From Thermoanaerobacterium xylanolyticum LX-11 (GTDB taxonomy: Bacteria > Bacillota > Thermoanaerobacteria > Thermoanaerobacterales > Thermoanaerobacteraceae), in assembly GCF_000189775.2 (NCBI RefSeq), contig NC_015555.1, forward strand, positions 445,001 through 509,000: a stretch of 64,000 bases of DNA. The letters are read 5' to 3'. Below are positions 1-11,700 of the stretch, in pieces (position 1 is the first letter of the stretch; every line of letters starts with the position of its first letter). The position numbers and the translations under genes were made by a program. The notes beneath the pieces were generated by a model, which saw only the letters and a program-made list of their open reading frames with translations, was not told where the DNA came from and made no database searches.

Positions 1-381
1 GGGTGAAGCCGGAGTAAGATCTGGTGGAGGCCCGAACCACGTTGACGTTGAAAAGTCATGGGATGAATTGTGGGTAGCGGAGAAATTCCAATCGAGCTCG
101 GAGATAGCTGGTTCTCCCCGAAATAGCTTTAGGGCTAGCCTCAGGGGGAAGGAAATATGGAGGTAGAGCACTGAATGGACTAGGGGCCAAAGAGGTTACC
201 GAACCCTATCAAACTCCGAATGCCATATTGAGACCCTGGGAGTCAGACTACGAGTGATAAGATCCGTGGTCAAAAGGGAAAGAGCCCAGACCGACAGCTA
301 AGGTCCCAAAGAGCATGTTAAGTGGAAAAGGAAGTAGGATTTCCAAGACAACCAGGATGTTGGCTTAGAAGCAGCCATACA

Positions 382-413
<32 letters not shown>

Positions 414-1118
414 AAATCCCGCGCCGAAAATAAACGGGGCTAAAACATGCCACCGAAGCTACGGATTCTAAAGAAAGAATGGTAGGGGAGCGTACTGTAC
501 AGGACGAAGGACAAGCGAAAGCGAATCTGGACAGTACAGTAGAGAGAATGCCGGTATAAGTAACGAGAGTAAGGCGAGAAACCTTACCGTCGAAAGCCTA
601 AGGATTCCTGGGGAAGGATAATCCGCCCAGGGTAAGTCGGGACCTAAGCCGAGGCGAAAGCGTAGGCGATGGAGAACCGGTAATAAATCCGGTACCACCG
701 AAATCCGTCAAAAGAGAAGCAAGGACGCAGCGAGATAAGAAAGCGTGCGGTTGGTAGAGCACGTCCAAGCAGCGACGAAAAGAGCTTTGAGTGAAGTACC
801 AAAGCTCATAAGAGCTGTGAAGGGGAGCCGAAAGGCGAAGTTTCGAAGGGGCTGCCAAGAAAAGTTGCTATCGAGGATAAGGTGCCCGTACCATAAACCG
901 ACACAGGTAGGCGAGGAGAGAATCCAAAGACGAGCGGGAGAACCCTCATTAAGGAACTCGGCAAAAAGACTCCGTAACTTCGGGAGAAGGAGTGCCGAAA
1001 GGCCGCAGAGAAGAGGCCCAAGCGACTGTTTACCAAAACACAGGTTTCTGCTAAGTCGAAAGACGAAGTATAGGAGCTGACGCCTGCCCGGTGCTGGAAG
1101 GTTAAGGGGAAGGGTCAT

Positions 1119-1425
1119 CCGGCACTCAACTATACCTATTAGGAGTGAAAGAAATGTATTATGTCTATATAATAAAGAATGAAGATGGAGGCATATATAC
1201 AGGCTATTCAGAGAATATAAAGAAAAGAGTAGAAGCTCATAATAAAGGACTAAACAAATACACAAAAGGGCATAAATGGGAACTAATCTACTATGAAGCA
1301 TATAAAGCAAAAGAAGATGCCCAAAAGAGAGAAAAGCAATTAAAAAAATCTCATAATGCAAGAAGATGGTTAAAAGAAAGAATAGCCAAAAGCATAAACT
1401 CTTAGTAGATAGAGTTGAGTGCCGG
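1119..1425 (+). mobile_element. 23S rRNA intervening sequence 1, ORF-bearing
   Basis: This 307-nt insertion sits at the tip of helix 68, between conserved rRNA (GGTTAAGGGG on the left, AAGCCCCAGTAAACGGCGG on the right). It is bounded by an imperfect 27-nt inverted repeat, 1119-1145 and 1399-1425, that starts CCGGCACTCAACTAT and ends GAGTTGAGTGCCGG; 23 of 27 positions match. In RNA the ends would form a long stem extending helix 68, typical of rRNA IVSs that RNase III excises without religation (family knowledge). A GIY-YIG ORF fills nearly all of the interior. The arms match those of the second IVS at 2346-2442. Confidence 0.85.
1154..1405 (+). CDS. GIY-YIG nuclease family protein inside the 23S rRNA gene
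   Basis: This 83-residue protein is a single GIY-YIG domain of the short UPF0213/YhbQ-like type. It opens MYYVYIIKNEDGGIYTGYS, followed by the catalytic-arginine region KKRVEAHNKG and a glutamate in QKREKQLKK. The ATG at 1154 is chosen because AGGAG at 1141-1145 is 8 nt upstream; the GTG at 1145 overlaps that ribosome binding site. The ribosome binding site lies in the left arm and the stop codon in the right arm of the IVS terminal repeat, so folding into the rRNA stem should hide the translation start. A homing or IVS-mobilising role is inferred; no activity is shown. Confidence 0.85.
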   Translation: MYYVYIIKNEDGGIYTGYSENIKKRVEAHNKGLNKYTKGHKWELIYYEAYKAKEDAQKREKQLKKSHNARRWLKERIAKSINS

Positions 1426-1438
1426 AGAAGCTCTGAAC

Positions 1439-1533
<95 letters not shown>

Positions 1534-1784
1534 CTTGGGCGCTGTCTTGAAGGGGGACCCGGTGAAATTGTAGTACTCGTGAAGATGCGAGTTACCCGCG
1601 ACAGGACAGAAAGACCCCATGGAGCTTTACTGCAGCTTGTCACTGAATTTTAGTAATATCTGTACAGAATAGGTGGGAGGCAGAGAAATATGGGCGCCAG
1701 CCTATATGGAGCCAACGTTGGGATACCACCCTGATATTACCGAAATTCTAACATAGGAGCCGTAAACCGGCATATGGACACTGA

Positions 1785-1822
<38 letters not shown>

Positions 1823-2028
1823 AGTAACGGAGGCGTCCAAAGGTTACCTCAGCGCGGAAGGAAATCGCGCGAAAGAGTGCAAAGGCAGAAGGTAGCCTAA
1901 CTGCGAGAAAGACAATTCGAGCAGGGACGAAAGTCGGGCTTAGTGATCCGGCGGTAGAGAATGGGATTGCCGTCGCTCAACGGATAAAAGCTACCCTGGG
2001 GATAACAGGCTGATCTCCCCCAAGAGTC

Positions 2029-2172
<144 letters not shown>

Positions 2173-2345
2173 TCGCGGGCGCAGGAAATTTGAGAGGATC
2201 TGCCCTTAGTACGAGAGGACCGGGGTGGACAAACCGATGGTGTACCAGTTGCAAAGCCATTTGCACAGCTGGGTAGCCAAGTTTGGAAGGGATAAATGCT
2301 GAAAGCATCTAAGCGTGAAACCCACCTCAAGATAAGATTTCCCAT

Positions 2346-2442
2346 CTGGCACTCAACTATACTTACTGAAGGGAAAAAGCACTATGTACAAATGTTAGGG
2401 AATGAAATAAAATAGATTGCAGTAGGTAGAGTTGAGTGCCAG
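2346..2442 (+). mobile_element. 23S rRNA intervening sequence 2, ORF-less, same ends as IVS 1
   Basis: Here helix 98, normally a short hairpin after the TTTCCC segment, is replaced by a 97-nt insertion. Arms 2346-2368 and 2420-2442 match at 21 of 23 positions, enclosing 51 nt of A-rich sequence with no ORF. The outer core GGCACTCAACTATAC and the right-hand TAGAGTTGAGTGCC are identical to those of IVS 1, including the same single A-G mismatch in the stem. Helix 98 is a known IVS hot spot. This copy looks like a non-autonomous, internally deleted relative of IVS 1. Confidence 0.8.
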
Positions 2443-2589
2443 AGTAAGACACCTTGAAGAAGACGAGGTAGATAGGCCGGAGGTGTAAGAGTAGAAATAC
2501 TTTCAGCTGACCGGTACTAATAAGTCGAGGACTTGACCTTTAGCATTGTGCAGTATTCAAAGTTCATTTAAGAAAAATGAACGAAAGAT

Positions 2590-2700
2590 TTCCGGTGGCA
2601 ATAGCGGAGGTTAAAAACCCGTTCCCATACCGAACACGGAAGTGAAGCCCTCCAGCGCCGATGGTACTGATTACTCGGGAGAGTAGGTCGCTGCCGGTAA
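2590..2700 (+). rRNA. rrf: 5S rRNA
   Basis: It has the canonical 5S organisation: TCCGGTGGCAATAGCGGAGG at the 5' side, the loop-C region CCCGTTCCCATACCGAACAC, and GAGAGTAGGTCGCTGCCGG closing the terminal helix. It lies about 50 nt after the 23S 3' end, as in a normal 23S-5S operon. No tRNA gene is seen between or after them. The ends are approximate by a few nucleotides. Confidence 0.96.
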
Positions 2701-2709
2701 AAATTTATA

Positions 2710-2748
2710 AAAGAGGTAGTCTGTTTTAAATGGACTATCTCTTTTTTG
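2710..2748 (+). terminator. rRNA operon terminator
   Basis: A stem AAGAGGTAGTCTG / TGGACTATCTCTT (three G-U pairs) with a 7-nt loop is followed directly by a T-run, 10 nt after the 5S gene. Confidence 0.85.
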
Positions 2749-2825
2749 ATTTTTATGATTATTGAAGGACATGTGTAAGGGATTAGGGTATAATAATATT
2801 AAAGTATTGTGATTAAGGTGATGGA

Positions 2826-4193
2826 ATGGTTATAAAGATTAAAGAAGATTTCGCAAAAAAGATGAAGCTCCTTTTAAAAGATGATTTTGAAAAGTTTATG
2901 ATGGAATATGAAAACGAGCCATATAAAGCACTTAGAGTCAATACGTTAAAGATTTCAGTTGAGGAGTTCTTAAAAATATCTCCATTTGATTTATCTCCAG
3001 TGCCATGGTGTGACACAGGATTTTACTACAACCAAGATGATAAACCAGGGAAGCATTATTACCATGATGTTGGTTTGTATTATATTCAAGAGCCAAGTGC
3101 TATGGCGGTAGTGGAAGCGTTGAATCCTATGCCAGGGGATATGGTATTAGATTTAAGCGCGGCCCCAGGCGGTAAGTCTACACACATAGCTTCAAAGCTT
3201 AAAGGGGAAGGTTTATTAGTATCAAACGAGATTAATTCAAAGAGGGTAAAAGTTCTTGCAGAAAATATCGAGAGAATGGGTATAAGAAATGTCGTAATTT
3301 TAAATGAATCGCCTGAAAGATTAGAAAATAAATTTGCAAGAGTATTTGATAAAATACTCGTTGATGCTCCATGCTCAGGCGAAGGGATGTTTAGGAAAGA
3401 CGAGATTGCTATAAACGAATGGTCTTTGGAAAATGTATTAAGCTGTTCACTTAGACAGAAAAAGATATTAGATAGTGCAGCAAACATGTTAAAGCCTGGT
3501 GGAATAATGGTATATTCAACATGCACATTTTCGCCGGAAGAAAACGAAGGTGTAATCGACTATTTTCTAAAAAACCACAGCGATTTTGAATTAATAGAAA
3601 TTTATAACCATGAGGGATTTGATAATGGTCATCCTGAATGGGTCAATGGGTGCAGCGACTTAAAAAAATGTGTTAGGCTTTGGCCACATTTAATCAAAGG
3701 TGAAGGACACTTTATAACCAAATTGAGAAAAAAAGGGAGTTTTAACGATGGCAACAAAGCAAGTAAGAAGCTTAACATAAAAAAAATTGCAGCAAAAGAT
3801 CTTTTTTATGATTTTTCAAAAAAGTACCTTAAAGCAAGATTAGATGAATTAAACTTATACCAAATTGGTCAGCATGTGTATTATGTTCCTTATGAAATGA
3901 ACTTATCAGGCTTGAAGGTTTACAAACCTGGATTTGATTTGGGACAATTTAAAAAGGAAAGATTTGAGCCATCACATTGGTTGGCTATGTCATTAAAAAA
4001 AGACGATGTAAATATGATTTATAATTTAAAAGATAAAGAAATAGAGAGGTACATTCACGGTGAAACATTAAATGCTGATGTTGACGATGGATGGGTACTT
4101 TTAACAGTAGATGGTTATTCGATAGGTTGGGGAAAAGCTGTAAAAGGAGTTATAAAGAATTTTTACCCCAAATCTTTAAGAAACTATAGATGA
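2826..4193 (+). CDS. RsmB/NOP2/Sun-family 23S/16S rRNA m5C methyltransferase, RsmF-like
   Basis: This 455-residue SAM-dependent RNA cytosine-C5 methyltransferase probably modifies 16S rRNA. The SAM loop AAPGGKSTHIASKL is near residue 115, motif IV DAPCSGEGMF near 185 and motif VI STCTFSPEENEGV near 240; the two cysteines (PCSGEG and STCTF) are the catalytic pair of the family. The C-terminal third matches the extra RsmF-type domain with a PUA-like end (WVLLTVDGYSIGWGKAVKG). ATG 2826 has AAGGTG upstream. The last codons and the TGA stop overlap the left end of an IS element, so the native C-terminus has probably been altered by a few residues. Confidence 0.88.
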   Translation: MVIKIKEDFAKKMKLLLKDDFEKFMMEYENEPYKALRVNTLKISVEEFLKISPFDLSPVPWCDTGFYYNQDDKPGKHYYHDVGLYYIQEPSAMAVVEALNPMPGDMVLDLSAAPGGKSTHIASKLKGEGLLVSNEINSKRVKVLAENIERMGIRNVVILNESPERLENKFARVFDKILVDAPCSGEGMFRKDEIAINEWSLENVLSCSLRQKKILDSAANMLKPGGIMVYSTCTFSPEENEGVIDYFLKNHSDFELIEIYNHEGFDNGHPEWVNGCSDLKKCVRLWPHLIKGEGHFITKLRKKGSFNDGNKASKKLNIKKIAAKDLFYDFSKKYLKARLDELNLYQIGQHVYYVPYEMNLSGLKVYKPGFDLGQFKKERFEPSHWLAMSLKKDDVNMIYNLKDKEIERYIHGETLNADVDDGWVLLTVDGYSIGWGKAVKGVIKNFYPKSLRNYR

Positions 4194-5572
4194 GAAAAAT
4201 TGATAACAAATATTACCATAAAATAGATGCACTACGCCTATGCTAACTGTAGTTCTTCTAAAATTTCATCAATAGGTACTTTATTATTAGCTCGCTCATA
4301 CAGCCATTGAACACGCTGCTTTTGTACTTCTTTGCGTACTATTTTTATTCCTTGCCCAAATTTGCAATATTCGTCACCTGAAGTCGTACAATACAGGTAT
4401 GTCAATGATATAAGCCATAATAATCTATCTATTGATTTTGTTGATCGTACTTGATATGTATTTAGTCCAAGATTATTCTTTGTCTGCCTAAAGAATATTT
4501 CTATAGGCCATCTTTGACTGTAGTAATTTAGAATAGTCTCGGTATCTAATTCAGTATCAGTACAGATAAATGCATGTAGAGCATTCTGATTTTTAAAAGC
4601 TTTCTCAGGCCAACACAATACTACTACAGCATTATCTATTCCATTTAAGGCTCCTTCATAGCGATATACCCAGTAATTAGAACCGTTCACTGTAACGAGG
4701 TGAACTTCGTTCTTTTCGATATATTGGGCAAAGTCTTTTATCTGAATTCTAATGCCTTGTGGATAGATAATTCTGTTAGTTTTTAGTGCTCCTATGAGAT
4801 GGTATCCTCTTTCGAAATGTGCTTCTATTACTTTTTTGTTTATGTACCATGAATCGCATAGTCCATATGCTGGTCCTTTAGGTATTGGAAGCATAGATAC
4901 CATTTCACATATTCTTTCGATTTTGCTTTTACCACCTTTTTCATAGCGTTCAATACAGTAAGGTAATACCACATTGCCGCAAGATAGCATCATGGTAAGA
5001 AGTTGATGTCCCCAAACTTGCTTCCCTTTTAAATGTGATTGATGGAATCCTGTTGCCTGGATAGTATGTTTAGCCTGTAACGAAGGCTTTGTCTTCTCAG
5101 CAATAGTATCATCAAAAATCACAAATATCGGCTTGTTGCTAGTTTGGGATAATTCAAATATAATGCAAATAACTTCTCGCCTTATAGCTCTCCATGCATA
5201 CTCTATATTCCAAACACCTTGGCTTAAGAATTTGCCAAACGTGGTTCTATGGCAATTAGCAAGGCTTAAATTAACTATATCTGTAACAGTACCACTATAA
5301 CCTTTTTGAGTGGCAGCAATTATAAATTCTACAATATGACGAATAACAGGTTTAGTAAAATATAATGCAAAATTTAATTTCATTAAGTACTGGATTATTG
5401 ATGAATTTTCTGTTATTCTTTTATTATGAGACATTTGCTCCACTCCTATGGTTAATATTGTTATAGTGTAACAACATATTAAATACCATAAAAGCGTGCA
5501 TTTGTCTCTATTTTTTATTAAATTTTTTCATGTAAGTTTATTATGGTAATTTATGTTAGTGAATTTTCTCAT
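4190..5572 (-). mobile_element. Complete IS element of the IS4 superfamily with terminal repeats and target duplication
   Basis: The element is about 1383 bp and encodes one transposase on the minus strand. Its ends are imperfect inverted repeats of about 33 bp, both beginning ATGAGAAAA and sharing ATTACCATAA 23-32 nt in. It is flanked by CTATAG on both sides (4184-4189 and 5573-5578). Because that hexamer is a palindrome, the duplication could equally be TATA with ends starting GATGAGAAAA (4189-5573). Intact ORF and ends suggest recent, possibly active insertion. It landed between the methyltransferase gene and that gene's own terminator (5607-5642). Confidence 0.9.
4238..5434 (-). CDS. IS4-superfamily DDE transposase
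   Basis: This 398-residue transposase has the IS4 signature Y-(2)-R-(3)-E-(6)-K, seen as YSQRWPIEIFFRQTK near residue 320, supplying the catalytic glutamate. The first aspartate is in FVIFDDTIAEKTKPS near residue 120 and the second in GLCDSWYINKKV near residue 205, so the DDE triad looks complete. ATG 5434 is preferred over the GTG at 5443 because AGGAG lies 8 nt upstream of it and the GTG abuts the Shine-Dalgarno. The 4-bp or 6-bp palindromic target site and overall sequence are most like IS701/ISH3-type relatives; the subfamily was not settled here. Confidence 0.92.
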   Translation of the reverse strand: MSHNKRITENSSIIQYLMKLNFALYFTKPVIRHIVEFIIAATQKGYSGTVTDIVNLSLANCHRTTFGKFLSQGVWNIEYAWRAIRREVICIIFELSQTSNKPIFVIFDDTIAEKTKPSLQAKHTIQATGFHQSHLKGKQVWGHQLLTMMLSCGNVVLPYCIERYEKGGKSKIERICEMVSMLPIPKGPAYGLCDSWYINKKVIEAHFERGYHLIGALKTNRIIYPQGIRIQIKDFAQYIEKNEVHLVTVNGSNYWVYRYEGALNGIDNAVVVLCWPEKAFKNQNALHAFICTDTELDTETILNYYSQRWPIEIFFRQTKNNLGLNTYQVRSTKSIDRLLWLISLTYLYCTTSGDEYCKFGQGIKIVRKEVQKQRVQWLYERANNKVPIDEILEELQLA

Positions 5573-5606
5573 CTATAGTAAGAAAATAAAAAATTTTATT
5601 TTGTAT

Positions 5607-5642
5607 AAGATGATGCATATGACTTTGCATCATCTTTTTTTG
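5607..5642 (+). terminator. Intrinsic terminator, now separated from its gene by the IS
   Basis: A perfect 11-bp stem AAGATGATGCA / TGCATCATCTT with an 8-nt loop is followed by seven or more T. In the uninterrupted arrangement this would have ended the rRNA methyltransferase transcript. The 5435-5744 gap otherwise holds only the transposase promoter region, the IS right end and the start region of the next gene. Confidence 0.85.
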
Positions 5643-5744
5643 TGAATATTATTGTCTATGATTTTGAGTTTTTTATTTTTGATGAGAAAAAATAATGTGA
5701 AATTGGGAATAATAATTTTGTAAGTATTTTGGGATAAAGGAGAT

Positions 5745-8700
5745 GTGTTTTTCTTGGAGTTGACTACTTTTTTACACATGCTAATTGGAGCTTTGTTTAC
5801 GCTTTTTTCACTTATGATTTATGAGAAATTGAAGAATAAAAGTAATTATTATGAAGAAGCTAATTTACACGATATTTTATTAAATCACGATGAGCTTAAA
5901 AAACACGCCCAAGAATTAGCACAAAACCATTACATAATGAGAGATACTAAACTAAATTACATGCTTATACCTCGCATGAATAAAAGCTATAATTACATAA
6001 AATTCGTATACAAAAATATCAACTTGGCAGAAAGGACGCAGTCTATATCGCAAGATGCTGAATGGCTTTTAGACAATTTTTACATAATCGAAGAACAAGT
6101 TAAAGAAATCAGAAAGAGCCTATCAAAAGGCTATTATTCAGGGCTTCCTGGACTTAAGAATAGCATATTGAAAGGTTATCCGAGAGTGTACGCTATTGCC
6201 ATGGAATTAGTGTCCCATACGGACGGGAAAATTGATGAAGACACAATTATAGATTTCATCAATGCCTATCAATCAAAGTCGCTTTTGTCAAGCGGTGAAT
6301 TATGGGCTCTTGGACTTATGATAAAAATTGCTTTAATAGAAAACATAAAAAAGAGCTCTGAGAAAATAACTATAACGCAGAAGCAGTGGAGCAAAGCGGA
6401 TGAAGTAGCAAATATAATATTTTCGAACAAAAATATGACATTTGATGATATTAAAAAATTAATACATGACAAAGTTATGACTATTGGGAAGATTCCTACG
6501 TCTTTTTTTGAAAGGTTGCTTCAAAGGATTAGGATGGAAGGCGATGATTCGACGGTAATCGTACAGTACATCGATAGGATTCTTCAAGAGTATGATACAA
6601 ATATTGCAGACATTGTTGAATTAGATCATCAGATATTAGCCGCAAGACAAGTTTCAATTGGCAATGCAATAACAAGCCTTAAATATGTGTCAACGTTGGA
6701 TTGGTCTCAAATATTTGAGAAGCTTAGCAATGTAGAACAGATTTTGAGGCAAGACCCTGATGGTACGTATGAAATGATGGATTTTGAATCGAGAGATTAT
6801 TACAGACATCAAATTGAGGAAATAGCCAAGAGGTATAAAACATCGGAGACATTTGTTGCAAGAAAAGCCTTGGAGTGTGCGAGGGAAGTTTTAAATGACA
6901 ATAATAAACCTGAATACATAAATCATGTAGGATTTTATATAATAGGCAAAGGCAGAAGCATACTGGAAAGCAAGATAGGGCATAAGAAAAATTCTGTAAA
7001 AGTAATGCGTGTCGTAAAAAGCCATATAGCCATCTTTTATATAGCGTCTATAGTTGCTTTGACCATTTTTGCGTCTGCTGCTTTATGGGCTTTGTTAATA
7101 TTTAATGGTTTGGCAGCTATATATGCATTTATTCTGGCAGCTATTTCGATAATTCCTATAAGCGAATTTGTAATACAGGCAGTAAACTGGGCGATAATAC
7201 ACATTAAAAGACCTACTATAATACCTAAAATTGAATTAAAAAATGGAATACCTAAAGAAGCTGCCACAATGGTTATAGTCCCTGTACTTTTGACAAGTGT
7301 AAAGAGAGTTAAAGAGCTTTTAGCACAATTAGAAATAACATATATTTCAAATAAAGAGGACAATCTTTATTTTGCTATCGTAGGCGATTTTAAAGACACA
7401 AACAAGGAGAAATTGGAGGATGACGAAGAAATAGTGAATACGGCTCTTGGTGGAATAAAAGAGCTTAATGAAAAATACGGTGAGGGGAAAGACATATTTT
7501 TCTATTTTCACAGAAAACGCGTATATTGTCAGACACAAAATGCTTACATGGGCTGGGAGAGAAAAAGAGGTGCTATAGTAGAGTTTAATGAACTATTAAT
7601 GGGTTCAAATGATACCAGTTTCTACGTAAAAAGTGCTAATGTTGAAGAACTACCCAGAATAAAATATGTCATAACACTTGATGCGGATACAAATTTGATC
7701 ATGGATACTGCAAAACGGCTTATTGGGACAATGATGCACCCGTTAAACAAGGCAGTTGTTGATAGTGAGAAAAATGTAGTTGTTGAAGGATATGGGCTTT
7801 TGCAACCAAGGATAGGAGTGGATATTTTGTCTTCGTCAGCCACCGTGTTTTCTTCTATTTTTGCTGGCAATGGTGGCATTGACCCATACACAACTGCTGT
7901 ATCTGATGTTTACCAAGATCTATTTGGAGAAGGTATTTTTACTGGAAAAGGTATTTACGATGTGGAAGTATTTAGAACTATACTTAAAGATTTAATACCT
8001 GATAATTCCATATTAAGCCACGACCTTTTAGAAGGTTCTTTTATAAGGGCAGGACTTGTGACTGATATACTGCTTATTGATGGTTTTCCGTCTAAATACA
8101 ACTCATATATGATGAGAATGCACAGGTGGGTAAGAGGTGATTGGCAGCTTTTGCCGTATCTTTCAAGAAGAATTAAGACGAGACAGGGTAACTATATGGA
8201 AAATCCTCTTTCGATTATTTCAAAATGGAAGATAATAGATAACCTAAGGAGAAGCCTTGTTGCTCCATTTGCTTTGGCTTTGCTTCTTTTAAGTAACCTT
8301 GTGCCTTATAAAAGCTTTGTTATGTATGGGGTAGTGATATTAGCTTTATTTGAACCATTTATAGCAGCAGCAATTGATGCAGTGCTGGAAAAATCAAAAG
8401 AGATGAGTAACCACAGCATTTTGCTTGCAAATAGCTTGAAAAACACGTTTTACGCAAGCTTATTGCAGTTCGCATTTCTGCCTTATCAAGGCTATTTAAT
8501 GATAGATGCAGTAGTTAGAACTATCTACAGAGTTTATGTATCAAGAAAAAATCTATTAGAGTGGGTTACCGCGGCTGATATGGAAAGGCAACTTAAAAAT
8601 GATTTTATCAGTTTCTTAAAAAGAATGTTGGTATCAATTCCCATTGGGGCTATTTTAATCTTGGTGAGCATGTACTTTAAACGTGATATGCTACCATACT

Positions 8701-11700
8701 CAATTTTAATTTCTTTAATATGGTTTGCATCGCCGTACATTGCTTATCGGATAAGCAGTCCTATTGTTGAACGTGAGTTTATGATGGAAGAAAGTGATAT
8801 TAAAGAGCTAAGAAAACTGTCCAGGAAAATTTGGAGGTATTTTGAGGATTTTGTGACTGAAAATGATAATTACTTGCCTCCTGATAATTTTCAGTTAGAT
8901 CCGTATGCGGGTATTGCCAGAAGGACTTCGCCTACCAACATAGGCTTATACTTGACTTCTACAATATCGGCAAGAGACTTTGGATATATCACTACTTCAG
9001 AAATGGTTGATAGAATAGATAAAACGGTCAGCACTATTGAAAAGATGGAGAAATGGCATGGACATCTTTACAACTGGTACAAAACAGACGACTTAGAGCC
9101 ATTGAAGCCATACTATATTTCTACGGTAGATAGTGGAAATCTTGTTGGGTATATGATAGCGCTTAAGGAAGGCCTTAAAAAAGTTCCAGACATGCCATTG
9201 ACTGAAAAATTGTCAGCAGGTTTATCAGACTTAATTGAGATCGTAAATGACGAATTAAAAAGTAAAAAGATAAAATATGAGATGCTTGAAGGAGATTACA
9301 CCATTGAAGACTGGCATAGAAGCTTGAATCAACTTAGAGACGGCTTAAGCAGTATCAAATTTAATGATGATGATGGATGGTATATGAAAATTGTTGAAAC
9401 CATTGATTCTGATATCAAAGAATTGGATGAGCTTGTGCCATTTTATAATTATGACGAATATGAACAAATGTTTGAGTTAAACAAAGATACTACGCTAAAT
9501 AATTTGAAGGCAATGTATGAAAAAATTTTAGAAATGCCGTCATCTAATAGAGAAAAGTTTATAAAGCCTTACGAAAATGTTAAGCATTTAATAGAAAAAG
9601 TAGAAGATTTGATAATTAGATTAAATATTCTTATAGAGAAAACAGAGTTTAGGCCATTGTTTGATGAGAAAAGGCAGCTTTTTTCAATAGGTTACAATAT
9701 AGAAGATGAAAAATTGACTAAATCGTATTATGATTTATTTGCCTCTGAAGCAAGACAAGCCAGTTTTATAGCTATAGCAAAGAAGGAAGTTGATGCAAAA
9801 CATTGGTTTAGAATGGGGAGAATGGTGACAGGAGAAAATGCTCACAGAGGGTTAATTTCGTGGTCTGGTACAATGTTTGAATATTTTATGCCGCTTTTGA
9901 TAATGAAAAATTTTAAAAATACTATTTTGGATCAGACGTACAAATTTGTCGTAATGATGCAAAAGAAGTATGCAAAAAAATACAGTATTCCATGGGGAAT
10001 ATCGGAGTCAGGCTTTTACTCATTTGATATTAAACTTAATTATCAGTACAAAGCTTTTGGTGTTCCTTGGCTTGGGCTTAAGAGGGGACTATCTCGAGAT
10101 GTTGTTATAGCGCCTTATGGTGCGATTCTATCCCTCAGGGTAGATCCAAAATCTGTTGTTGAAAATATTAAAAGATTGAAAGACCTTGGAGTAGAAGGTA
10201 AGTATGGGCTTTATGAGGCTGTCGACTTTACGCCGGAAAGAATTCCTTATGGGAAAAAGTATGCTATAGTCAAAAGTTTCATGTCTCACCATTTAGGCAT
10301 GAGCATGCTTGCACTAAACAATTTTATAAATAAAAACGTGATGCAGGAAAGATTTCATTCAGATCCATATATAAAATCTGTTGAAATATTGTTGCAGGAG
10401 AAAGTACCAAATGGCCCAATGATTCTTAGAGAAGAAGTAGAGGCACAAAAGGAATTTGAAGAGCAAAAGAAAGAAGAAGTTAAGGCCGTAAGGGTTGTAG
10501 AAGAGATAGATGATATCCTTCCGCAGGTGCATATTTTATCAAACGGTGATTATTCTGTTGTTTTGACAGATAGGGGAACAGGTTACAGTAAGAAGGAAGG
10601 AATAAACATAACCAGGTGGAAAAACAGTTTAGATGAAATTCATGGGACGTTTATATTCGTCCAGAATGTAAACTCAAATACCACTTGGTCTACGACTTAT
10701 GCTCCATTTTTTGCGAAAGATGAAAAATATAAAGTTGTATTTAAGCAAGATATGGCTAAATTCATTAAAAAAGTCGGGAATATCGATACAGAAACGGAAG
10801 TCATTGTATCACCGGAAGACGATGTTGAAATAAGGCGTGTGACGTTAAAAAATCACAGCGAACATGATAGAGTGCTGGAAGTTACAAGCTATTTCGAACC
10901 AGTCTTAAGCGACATTAATGCAGACATTGCGCATCCTGCTTTTAACAAGCTGTTTATCAAAACAGAGATATTGTTTGACAGCGACATGATAGTTGCAAAC
11001 AGAAGACCCAGAGATTTAAAAAAGTCATATTTGTGGGTTGCTCATGCTGTATACGTAGATGGTGGCGAGACGGTAGGCGATACTCAGTTTGAGACAGACA
11101 GGGCTAAATTCATTGGCAGAGGGCGGACATTAAGGAATCCTGTTGCTTTAGAGACAGATAGACCATTGTCAAATTCAGATGGCTCTGTTTTGGACCCTAT
11201 CATGTCATTGAGAAAGAGGATTAAGTTAGATCCAAATGAAACGGTAAAAGTTGTATACATTACTTCTGTGGCAGAGTCAAAGGCAGAAGCAGTGAAATTG
11301 GCGAACAAGTACAAAAATGGTAGTGCGACGGAAAGAGCATTTGAAATGTCAGTATCCAGAGGTAAAGTTGAATTAGATTACTTGAATCTTAAATCAGACG
11401 AGTTAGGGCTTTTTCAAAAGATGCTTCCACATATAGTATTTTCAAGCCCCGTCAGGATAGCAAAAAAAGATACAATATTAAAAAATCAAAAAGGTCAATC
11501 TGGACTGTGGGCATACGGAATATCCGGAGATATACCGATAGTTCTTTTAGAAATATGCAAAAAAGAGGAATTGCCTGTATTAAAAAAGCTTCTTAAGGCT
11601 CATGAATATTGGAGAATGAAAGGGCTATACGTAGATTTAGTGATTTTAAACAATGACAAAGGTGGATATATTGATGCATTGGGCGATAGAATCAAAGACG

